Assembly (NCBI RefSeq): GCF_048544455.1
Contig: NC_133532.1
Span: forward strand, 14,572,948-14,636,947
Origin: Silene latifolia
Taxonomy: Eukaryota; Streptophyta; Magnoliopsida; Caryophyllales; Caryophyllaceae
Direction: 5' to 3'
Length of the DNA: 64,000 nt
The notes below the pieces were generated by a model. The model was not told where the DNA came from and did not search any database. It saw only the letters and a program-made list of their open reading frames with translations. The translations under genes and the position numbers were made by a program. This document shows, one piece after another, positions 38,187 to 47,749 of this stretch; position 1 is the stretch's first letter, and every line of letters starts with the position of its first letter.

Positions 38187-39017
38187 CCCCCCCTACAAAC
38201 AAAAAAACGTCAGCCGAAATTTTGGCATTACGACGGCATGAAAAGGATAAACCCATTCCCAACAACAACAAACCTGCAATGCAAAAAACAAAGGGCAATC
38301 CCGCCCCACACAATTCACAAAAAAAACACAAAAATGACTCGCCCCTCTTTTCAAGCAAAAAACGAGTCAAAACCACAAAAACGGCGTTTCAAGACCCGGA
38401 CAAGGTCTGCCAACAACCCAAAATACATTCCCGACATAATGGGGATTTTTCTACGGCTCAAAAAAGCATTTCCTACGCTAATTTGAGCCCAAACCGGTCA
38501 AAATTTAAAAAACGACCGCAAAAGGCAAACGTGATTTTATCCCGCCTCAAAGTGACAATAAGGTCCATTTCAAGGCAGACTGACTCAATTCAAGCCCAAA
38601 CAAGCGCTTATTCTGTCAGACGTAAGACCGTCGCAAAAGGCAAAAATTCAATTTTGCCCACAAACATCCAATGAAGGTCCTTAAACGGCAAACACAGGTT
38701 TTCCCAACTACAATGCAACCTAGTGGGACCCACTACCCAAGCAAATAAACTTGGCATTGTGAAATGAGACGGTTTCTCGCCTCAATCACATTTTTCGAGC
38801 CTAAGGAGCGGGAACGGGGACCAAAATGCAAACTAAAAGCACCCCTATACTCCTAACAGGTTTCTAACCTAATGCAAACATCAATTTCACTCGACATTGG
38901 CTCAATCAGAAACGCCCAATTCGATTTTTTTAGGGCAAAATCCGCCCTAATTCAATCTAGCTAACAATCAACAAATTTGAAAGGGTTCAAGAGGAAGTAC
39001 TTACCTTGAGATGACAT
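38187..39017 (-). promoter_or_regulatory. possible 5' leader intron of the antisense PMD gene
   Basis: On the minus strand CTCAAG|GTAAGT at 39005/39004 and TTTGTTTGTAG|GGG at 38193/38192 could bound an 811-bp intron. An ATG at 39017 just before the donor would add a short N-terminus, but the join to the main frame is out by one base across a G-run (38187-38193). ATG 38165 is therefore kept as start. Confidence 0.45.
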
Positions 39018-39442
39018 TTGTTGACAATGGCACGGATGAAAGCAAGCTAGAAGGTCCGTCAATGGCGATTTTGGGCAAGATTTCGAGGTTGAGGATGAAT
39101 ATTCATCCGCAACTCAACCGCGCGTCTTTTTAACAAAAATAGGGAAGCCGGCTTGCATCGCCAGGTGGCTCGCGCCTAAACCAGGCCTCCCCTTTTCTTT
39201 TTCAGCGAAATTTGGGCTTTGGCCCAATTTCCCACAACAGACTTCAAAATTTTCGTTGACAATATTAAATATTGTCATTTCCTCGAAAACAAACAAAAAC
39301 AAATAGTGAAAATTTAAAACTCGCTATTTTCAAGCAAATGGCGATCAAAACCGCCAATTTCAAAATAATGGCGAAATCAAAATTCACCATTTTCCTTCAA
39401 ATTTTCCAATCAATGGCGAAAATTCAAAATCGCTATTTCAAG
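39018..39442. other. upstream region of the antisense PMD gene
   Basis: Probable promoter side of the antisense gene. It contains one copy of the GC motif (about 39144-39177: AAGCCGGCTTGCATCGCCAG, then GTGGCTCGCGCCTAAACC). From 39300 it grades into short GGCGA / TCACTATTT repeats. Confidence 0.5.
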
Positions 39443-39720
39443 CAACGGCGGCACATAAACCGTCACTTCAATCAATAGTGAAGATTCTAAAATTCACTAT
39501 TTCTTTCAAATGTCAACGGCGGCACATAAACCGTCACTTCAATCAATAGTGAAGATTCCAAATTCACTATTTCTTTCAAATGTCAACGGCGGCACATAAA
39601 CCGTCACTTCAATCGATAGTGAAGATTCCAAATTCACTATTTCTTCCAAATGTCAACGGCGGCACATAAACCGTCACTTCGAATGTAATAGCAGATTTAA
39701 AATTTGTTATTTCCTTTCAA
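39443..39720 (+). repeat. 70-bp tandem repeat, four copies
   Basis: Units start at CAACGGCGGCACATAAACCG near 39443, 39514, 39584 and 39654 and contain TTCAATCAATAGTGAAGATT. Copies are almost identical apart from the last. Confidence 0.9.
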
Positions 39721-39964
39721 AATTAAGACAAACGGCGATCAAAACCGCCACTACAAATTCAAAACCGAATGGTGAAATTTCCAAATTCACTATTCCTTCA
39801 AATGCCAGCAGGGGGCTTCCTCGCGGAACCCGCTCATTCCAGGAAAAACAGTGATGGTGAGGACCCATACTCACTATTCCCACAGCGACATCATGAGTTC
39901 ACTACTTTCAAAACAAGCCCATTTGACGCGGCTACTCTCATGGTCCATTCACCGACCATATCAC

Positions 39965-40330
39965 CGGCTGGCGAGCCTTACAACGCATCGCGGCTGGCGA
40001 GCCTTACAACGCACCACGGCTGGCGAGCCTTACAACGCACCGCGGCTGGCGAGCCTTACAACGCACCGCGGCTGGCAAGCCTTACAACGCACCACGGCTG
40101 GCGAGCCTTACAATGCACCACGGCTGGCGAGCCTTACAACGCACCACGGCTGGCGAGCCTTACAACGCATCGCGGCTGGCGAGCCTTACAAACGCACCAC
40201 GGCTGGCGAGCCTTACAACGCACCGCGGCTGGCGAGCCTTACAACGCACCGCGGCTGGCGAGCCTCACAACGCATCGCGGCTGGCGAGCCCTCCTCACAT
40301 ACGCACCATGGCTGGCGAGCCTTTTATCCG
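39965..40330 (+). repeat. 26-bp tandem repeat array
   Basis: About a dozen copies of a 26-base unit beginning CGGCTGGCGAGCCTTACAAC and ending GCACCG/A; scattered extra copies at 40430-40500 and 40555. Because 26 is not a multiple of three, long frames run through it in several registers (AGEPYNAPRLASLTTHRGW); these are not taken as genes. A tandem repeat at this place is a known Retand feature. Confidence 0.92.
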
Positions 40331-40810
40331 CAACCCATCGAGGATAGATCCCGAAGATGCCTCGGGTACATTTCCTTACCTTTTCAAGGACACATCCTGA
40401 AGATACCTCAGGTACATTTCCTTGTCTCGGCTGGCAAGCCTTACAACGCACCGCGGCTGGCGAGCCCTCCTCACATACGCACCGCAGCTGGCGAGCATTT
40501 ATCCGCAACCATGCAAGGACATATCCGAAGATGCCTCAGGTATGAGACCTTCTTATGGCTGGCGAGCCTTTGTACGTAGTCTAACGGACTTTAAACGACC
40601 CGCACAGGACAGTCGACAGACTCTAAAATGTTCCCGACGACAGGTCTTTGACTCGTACCCTCGAGTCGCCTTGGCGCCGCCTTCTTCCCGACGCGGCAGT
40701 CCTTGGCCCGAATCCTTTCGAGCCGCCTCGACGTCGCTTGGGTCTTCAGGTTGTAATCTTCGATTGACCTAGGGACTCTACTTTGACTTTCACCCTGTCC
40801 AAGCCTCAGT

Positions 40811-40824
40811 CAAAGTGGGGGCTC
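40811..40824 (+). other. Retand-like polypurine tract
   Basis: CAAAGTGGGGGCTC directly before the 3' LTR start TGTAGATACCC, the typical Tat-lineage PPT. Confidence 0.88.
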
Positions 40825-43284
40825 TGTAGATACCCAGTATCTGTTGAGACTCCAACAAACACCTGATGATTATCGGACTACAACATGCTTTGGAATCGCA
40901 GCGTTTGATCGACAGTTCGTGCACAACTTTACGTCGGAAAACTTAAAATAATTTCGAAAACAAAACATTTCAAAACATTTCAAAACATTTCAAAAATACC
41001 TGGAGTGTTTAATGCACGGCGACGGAGTCACAATGACACTAACTAGAGTCAAAACCGACACCGGACCAAAAACCGACTCAAAAATTCAAATCCCGACTCC
41101 AACAACGAGTCAAACCGAGTCAACCACAAAAACAAAATATCTCAAGCCTTTTATACTAAGTTTTCCCGGATTCATGTTGGTCAAGTACCAAACATGTGAC
41201 TACAAAACCTAGGATAGAACAAATCATGATTCAGTTTGTTGTGATAGTGACAACACAACTCGAAGTGCCGCGACGTGGCTCGCGCCCCTTTGAGCAGCCC
41301 AGGTGGCCACGTCGCTCAAAAATCACACAACCACTCATTCTCCTATAAATACCCCTCAAATGTCGCCCATTTGAGAGTTACGCGAGTGTCCGCCCCCTTT
41401 TTTCTCCCTTAAAATTCTCGACTCGACTTCTCAAGTCACAATCCGACGCGTGTTTACGACCTACCGATCGTAAACACAAGCCTTACACATTGTTTGGTAC
41501 CGTCATCGTGCATTAAATCACTTGTCCGACCACTTTGACCACTACACCATCACTAAACATTTAAAACACTCTTTTACTTACCAAAACGGTTTTAAACCGA
41601 GTTTTTTCCGATCAAACAAGTTGTTACACTTACGTCGGTCACTCGCCATAACAAAACATGTAAGTATGAGGGTGTAAAAATCCTCTTTTATTATGTTTTT
41701 ATTTGTTTCATGACTCTAACATGCTAAAACATGCATAACATGAACCAAAACATGGAATAAACGAGCCAAAACCGATTTTTGGTCTGAGGCAGACGCCCCT
41801 TAGGTCGCCAACTGGCTCGCGCCTAAATGGGGTACTCAGACCAGAGATCAACCGTGTTTGTTCTCGTCATTTCCTCTTAATTCACTTTCATATTTGTAAT
41901 CGGTTTTCACCATTTCAAGTATTTTCAAATCATCTACATTTTATCTTGTTCATTTTAACCATAAAGCATTTTTCACCCTTGGTTCTTCATACCATGACGG
42001 TTAAATCCGTGTTTCGGTGATAATATTTGGTTAATGATATTTAAGAGGTATTTTAAAGCCTTTTATTTCATTTCTTTACATTTTCAAACAAACATAATTA
42101 GTCACCAACACAAAGTCATCCTTGGTTCTACATACCATGCCGGATTTCAACCCGGGTAGGATGATGAGTATCGACTAATTACATTAAAAATGGACTTAAA
42201 ACAATTAGTCCATAATCATTTTCAAAACTATTCATGCCAAGCTTGTCAAACCGAACCCAACACCGAATATTATCAAACAATGATGATTATTCGAGTCGAG
42301 TTCTTCAAATCAACCAACGCGGTCTAAAACGACCCCTTCAAATCGAACCTGGTCCAAATACCCATTTCCAACATGTTTTATAACGTTTTCTAAACAGTCA
42401 GAACACGGCAAACAACCGTTGACTAACCCGCGCCTCAAGCAGGCCTTTTCTTTCTCATTTTCAAAACCAAAGGGAGGCCCCTTACACCGCCGGCTGGCTC
42501 GCGCCTCTTATAGCCGTCTGGTACAGGGCCTGTTCCCTTCCAGCATTAGTCTAGGACGATCCCGACTCCGGTTAACCCGGATATAGGGCGGATCAGATGA
42601 CTATTCAAACCATATTTGCAAAATGCCTTACTAAGACAAATGGATCATGTTATGCACCCTAAAACCTAATACGGTAAATGGATGTTTAATTTCCGTCTTG
42701 CATGCAAATCAATCGTTAATCCAACTCGACATCTTATACTTGATACTTGGATTAAATCAACCGACTTAGAAAGCTCACATGTTAGGTTTAAATCATTGGA
42801 TGCGCATTCATGCATTTAAACTGTTTTATCAACTTCTGCATTCAACCAACCAAGACCGATCAGTAGATGCCGCTAAACGCGGGCGGGATTGGGTGTCTGA
42901 TTAAAGGGCTTCCCAATACGTACCTTCACCTCTTACTCATAAACTTTGGATAGTGGACGACCTTATCCAGGGCGAACGAGAGTCATTCTAGAGATAGGAT
43001 GCTAAAGAGGGACGATTTCCTTATCTTTAGTACCTATGTCAAACGCTGCTTTGTGCTTCGATTTGACCGAGGTATAAAGTGGAATTCGAACGGGTTCCAA
43101 GCATCCCACAAATGCTTGGTGGCGACTCCGAACATCTCCAATCGTTTCGAGACCCTTACCGAGACGAAACCGACCGATCTAAAGCGATCCGGTCGAAGGT
43201 ATTTTTACGCCGCCGAGCGTGGCTTTCAAAAAGACCGCTGTATGTCCACAGATCGGCTGGACCTGCAGGTGGGCCATGTCCACA
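40825..43284 (+). repeat. Retand-like 3' LTR
   Basis: Nearly identical to 19669-22118 along its whole length; TATA-like box at 41344. Followed by the target duplication ATTAC. Confidence 0.96.
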
Positions 43285-43289
43285 ATTAC

Positions 43290-44203
43290 TTATAAATGTT
43301 ATTTTGTGGGAATAGATGTGACACAAAAGCTCCTTTTATTGCATTCTTTTTTACATTGTCAACATCTACAGGAGAGCATAATTTATTTATTATTGAAAAG
43401 ACTTGTTACTTATTTCGCAGAATTTCCATAACTACATTATATACAATTGATATATGCATGTTTTTATTGTTCATGATAATTGTCCTCGTAAGGTAGCATA
43501 TATATGCATATAAGTCTATGTTGGTCGTGATTAACGAGTAATGTCAGCAAGGAACAATATGTGTTGGGTAAATGACAAGAGATAAGTATTTGTAATGTGT
43601 ACAATAATTCGGTGGTGAACTTCGGGGACGAAGTTCCTTTTTAGGGGGGAAGAGTAATGTCGCAAAAGAAAAAGGCTGAAATTATAATAATTTTGTAGTT
43701 TGTTTGTAATGTTTTCTATTGTCACTGTTATATTTTTAGCATGAAGTTATAATTGTTTTAATCGTTTTGAGGAGTAATCTGTATGTTGGTTATAAAAGTT
43801 GAGTAATTTACAACTAAAAAATAGTCATAAAGAGATAAGTATGTTAGTAACGGTAACGAAGTGGTACAGCTTTGAGTCATGCATTGTAATAGGGTCGTTG
43901 TGTGACATGTTTTGGTGTTGGTAGTTGTGTGCTACTGAAAGTATAGGTTCGTAGTTGCGTGGTTAAAAGTTCGGAGTAGTAGTATAGTCGTTGGTCGTGT
44001 TGGTACATGTTGTGAATTTGGTAATTAACGTTGTGGTTTTTAGGAGTTGGTGTATATGGTGTGTCGGACTGTGATGATGATGACATAGTAGGGTAGTGCT
44101 TCTTGAGAATAGTGACCTGTGTCGGGAGAAAGGTGATGTCAACCTTGGTTTCTTGTCGTGCGGTTGGGGAAGGATGAGTTGAACTTCGGGGACGAAGTTC
44201 TGT
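43290..44203 (+). other. outer element 3' untranslated region
   Basis: Non-coding remainder of the outer element after the Retand insertion. It contains a second PPT-like block at 43619-43656, very like the true PPT region at 44182-44217. Confidence 0.75.
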
Positions 44204-44217
44204 TTAAGGGGGAAGAC
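44204..44217 (+). other. outer element polypurine tract
   Basis: TTAAGGGGGAAGAC just before the LTR start TGTAGTACCC. The preceding AACTTCGGGGACGAAGTT is a short inverted repeat (stem AACTTCG). Confidence 0.85.
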
Positions 44218-45500
44218 TGTAGTACCCGTCCTTTTTTGGACCCGTTGACCAGCGTTGACCAACCTTGGGGGCAGGTAATAGCCCTTAGTGATACGTGCCA
44301 GAGTTACCTTGTGCCTTGATTGCCTTTAGAAACGAGTGGTACTCGATAGAGTAGAGGTTACTCGATCTAGTAGCTTGGGCACTCGATCGAGTAGGGGCCA
44401 CTCGATCGAGTACGTTAGTTACTCGATCGAGTAGCGTCTTTCCGCCTCCTTTCTTAATACCTAGATGTCGTCTCCTTCCTTCCCCTTCACCAAATACCTT
44501 ACATGGGAGCCTTTGAGTATGCTTGTGCCATAGGAGTGAATAGCTTAAGTCGGGTAGCGGTCTCTCTGCCAGATTTCTACGTGTAGGTATGTCGTCATCA
44601 TCATCTTTGTCATTGTGTCTTAAGTTAGGGTTAGAATGGTAGTGATAGAGGATTGTATTGTGTGTATAAGTGTTGCTTGATTGATGGGTGTTGCGTGTGT
44701 GGACGTGTAATCGCTGCAGTCGCTTAAAGGTAGGTTCGCCTACTCAGTTTCTGTTGGTTGTCTAGTGTGTCGGTCGTTGTTATACCTTGTTGTGACCCTG
44801 TGGTTGAGTGTTATGGTAATCGGCTGGTGTATACTGTTTCGTTGGTTGTTGTTGTGATGCAGCTGTCTGTGATTGTTTGTCTCTGGTTCTCGAGGTGCGT
44901 CCTCGGCTGAGTGGAGTCACTTGTGGGAGTGGCTTCACGCCCTAGTTTCGCCCTCCGTGGAATCCGCCTCTGGAGGGGATGTGCACATTAATGGGGCAGG
45001 GTTATCGCTCGGTATGATGAGCGGAGCTTAGGTGGGAACGGCTGCGGTCCCCCACTGGCAGGGCTGGTCCAGTGGACAGTTGGTGACGGAGGTTGATTGG
45101 AGTGGGTGTGACTGTGTGTGTGTGTTTGGTTGTGTTTGTATTATGTTGACGGTTGATTATTGTGTCTTACTTCAGTTACTGACCTTGTGTGGTTTGTCTT
45201 GTTTGTCTTGTGTGTCTTTCATGATCCCTTATGGTAAGCAGTCCGTCTTAGCAGGTGCTGTATCTTAGATGCTAGCTGGAGTCCTGGTTGGGATGAGTCC
45301 TCACGAGTAATGACAGGAGTAGTATATAGTTGACGAGTTGTATCTTTCATTTAATAGTTTAGATGTAACACTTGTAATATAACTGTAATTGTTCTTTTAT
45401 CGACTTTTGATGATTATTTACCTCGGGCAACTGAGATGGTGATGCCCTTATATGTTAAGGAAGGTCTAGTTAAGGCTCCTCGGTATATGGGGGTGTCACA
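44218..45500 (+). repeat. outer element 3' LTR
   Basis: Partner of 14303-15626 with the same five-copy palindrome array (about 44340-44433). Lacks a block of about 45 bases found in the 5' LTR. Followed by TSD GATAC. Confidence 0.93.
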
Positions 45501-45505
45501 GATAC

Positions 45506-45884
45506 GCATTGTCACCCACACTTGGCTAAGGGTTGTGCATACTTAGGCAAAGTTTGTCAAATTCATCCCTGTGTCGCATCAAATCTAAGTCAGTGTTGCG
45601 TCAGTCTGTCGTCTTGCATCCTAGTGAGTCGATGTCGTGTCAAGTCATGCATCTAAAGCCCATTGGATATGCATAACGCATTAGAAGCAACAAATTTCAT
45701 GAAGAAAGAACTTTCAAAACTTGTGTGTTTCCTTCCTTATTTGAGGTCCATGTGCTAATTGCGTTTCCTCATGTGTTGTGCGCTATTTGCCTATTATACT
45801 GCGTTATTGTGTAGCTACTAATCATGCAAGTGATTATCAGAAGCAGTGCTCGCTCCAACTGGGGGCTTCGCCCAAGTCTTCATT
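45506..45884. other. flank of outer element, probable old Tat leader
   Basis: No ORF. It lies next to a reversed Tat PBS, so it may be the leader of a minus-strand Tat relic. Not otherwise recognised. Confidence 0.4.
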
Positions 45885-46180
45885 CTCCCCAGCGGAGTCG
45901 CCAAACTGTGGACATGGGCCACCTGCGCCGCGCGCACCCACGTGTTATGGTTTTGAGGCGGCGGCACTTCTCCCACGAAACCTTGGTTTTCTAAAGCACG
46001 TCATGGGCCGTTACCAATTTGTTGAGGCATTGAAACCAGTGAAAGGTTGAATACGTCTGCATTTGTGGAGTCGTCACCAATTTATTGTGGAAAAATTGGA
46101 AACCGTAATGAATTTCTTAGTGTTCATGTCACTACTTTGTGTCTTGACATGACTCAAAGTATTCGTACGGTTTTCAATTT
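45885..46180 (-). repeat. Tat LTR end and PBS, minus strand, old fragment
   Basis: On the minus strand TGGCCCATGTCCACAG is followed by TTTGGCGACTCCGCTGGGGA (45904 to 45885), the same LTR-end/PBS junction as in the Retand-like element. The LTR part runs right from 45907. It includes GTGGAGTCGTCACCAATTTA, a phrase shared in diverged form with 53790. Confidence 0.7.
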
Positions 46181-46838
46181 ATACTTAAATCATGGTTTCT
46201 TTGACTTTATCTAGTATAGTAGGTGAAGATGAGATTTGCATGCCACTTGGTACTATTTGTATATAAAAGTTAATATTTTGGTAGTGATTATGAATAATTA
46301 ATTGTGTTGGTACTGTTTATAAAAATGGGTCATTATATTGGTACTTTTTATCAATTTACTCCTTAATTTATCTATTAAAGACTAAATTTATTCCGAGTGT
46401 TGAAGATTTTTGCTTTTCTTCAAAGTCTCTTTGCTTATAGTTTTCCTTGGGAGGAAGCGTAGTGTCTTAATTCAGCCAATTTACGTTAAGCCTAGTGACC
46501 GGTATTATAAGAGCCGTAATCTCGAGTTTTTGGAATTGCATATTTACTCTTTATGTTTACATGGCGAGAATGTAAATGCTAGAACGTACTGCGTCTGAGT
46601 TGATCCGACTCTAATATCGACTTTGCAACTTACTAGCTTTTGCTTAATAAACCATGGAGTGGGAATAGGATGCCATTCCTTTCTGCAAAAGCGCTCAACT
46701 TTCAATCTCAATCGTTGATCTTGTTTAAAACGAAGGCTAGGATTGGTCAAATGGCCTCATCAAAATGACTGACCTCATCAGATTCCGACTCTATTATTAT
46801 TTAACTTTGAACTTGTTCTAAATACTCCGTAATTATTA
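46181..46838. other. AT-rich stretch, nothing recognised
   Basis: No ORF with family resemblance, no repeat of the window. It ends at the Mutator-like element's left terminus. Confidence 0.5.
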
Positions 46839-47300
46839 CTCCCTCCGTCCGGTCATTTGTTGTTCTATTCCATTTGATTGGGGTGACTCAGTCAATTGTT
46901 GTCCTTTTTATTTTAATATTGTATTTGATGAGCAATTTGATCCTTCAAACTCAATTTGATCCAGTTATCATCTTATAATTGGGAGTCCGTTTTTGAAATA
47001 ATGCTGAAAAATAAAATAATTGTCGTTTTGGGTCGATTTTGAAAATAATTGTCGAAATGGTGTCCACGTAGGCTCGGTTTTTATGAGCCCGTGTGGAGTT
47101 CAAACACGCCATACGTATTGGTGTGTATAAGCAATCAAACACGCTATAGCCAATGACGTGTTTCTTCAGTCCAATTTTTCAATTCCAATCCAGTAGCTGG
47201 GCTAATGGACACACTTCAAACATGCCATTAGGAATGACGTGTTTTCTTCAGTAAACACGCCAATACTAATGGCATGTTTCTTCAGTGCGTTTTTTCAGTT
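46839..47300. repeat. left terminal inverted repeat of the Mutator-like element
   Basis: Matches the right end in inverse orientation with indels. It holds several near-palindromes with ACACGCC and GGCGTGT arms around ATACGTAT. Confidence 0.8.
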
Positions 47301-47505
47301 CAATCCAGTAGCTGGCCTAAGTGATACAACCCAAACACGCTATTAGGAGTGACGTGTCTTCTTTAGTAAACACGCCATTGGAGGTGGCGTGTTTCTTCAG
47401 TGCATTATTATAACTAAGATGGAAAAGTAGTTAAACACAGAGACGCCAATACGTATGGCGTGTTTATGGAAAGAGACACGCCAATACGTATGGCGTGTCT
47501 ATGCA
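47090..47505. repeat. subterminal array of ACACGCC...GGCGTGT near-palindromes
   Basis: At least seven partly degenerate copies with arms AACACGCC / GGCGTGTTT and a 7-9 base centre such as ATACGTATT, AATACTAAT or ATTGGAGGT, linked by TTCTTCAGT. Further copies at 54592-54650 and 58200-58255 in the right end. Confidence 0.82.
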
Positions 47506-47749
47506 GTATCGTTTTTTTTTTTTACAAAGTTGCCCATTTTCACTTCGTCCTCATTTAGTTCCATTGTCAAACGCCACAACCAAACTGAACAATGCAAATT
47601 GGACACAAACCATTGTCTATTGAAAACTAAAATGGAGTTTACACACCACATAGTTTAGCACAAGGGGTTTAAATTCTAAATTTTCCAACTAAAATGTCAA
47701 TTATATTCACCGTTTAAAGTGTCAAATACATTACCGTCTAACTATTACA

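Larger units (their letters stand above)
19669..43284 (+). mobile_element. Retand-like Tat Ty3/gypsy element, TSD ATTAC
   Basis: A 23.6-kb element with near-identical LTRs (19669-22118, 40825-43284) and matching 5-bp duplications ATTAC (19664-19668, 43285-43289). PBS at 22122 and PPT before 40825. Plus-strand order: leader with minisatellite, gag, protease, RT, RNase H, archaeal-type RNase H, integrase. Then come two antisense genes (32762-31241 and 38165-33765), two tandem-repeat arrays, PPT and 3' LTR. Antisense ORFs plus a tandem repeat are the known traits of Retand from Silene latifolia (recalled). Gag-pol has several stops, so this copy cannot be autonomous, yet its LTRs differ little, which suggests a fairly recent insertion helped by other copies. 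Confidence 0.95.
14303..45500 (+). mobile_element. outer LTR retrotransposon without gag-pol, TSD GATAC
   Basis: LTRs at 14303-15626 and 44218-45500, identical 5-bp duplications GATAC at 14298-14302 and 45501-45505, a PBS after the left LTR and a purine tract before the right LTR. Without the nested element it would be about 7.6 kb. Its interior holds one ORF (17623-19176) that is not gag or pol. The PPT-LTR junction and TGTAATACCC start look like chromovirus (Tekay-type) ends, so it is probably a non-autonomous relative moved by such elements. That link is inference. Confidence 0.92.

Noticed and set aside
39769-40579. Long overlapping plus-strand frames rich in AGEPYNAPRLASLTTHRGW
   Set aside because: They are translations of the 26-bp tandem repeat, open in several registers because the unit lacks stops; no family resemblance.
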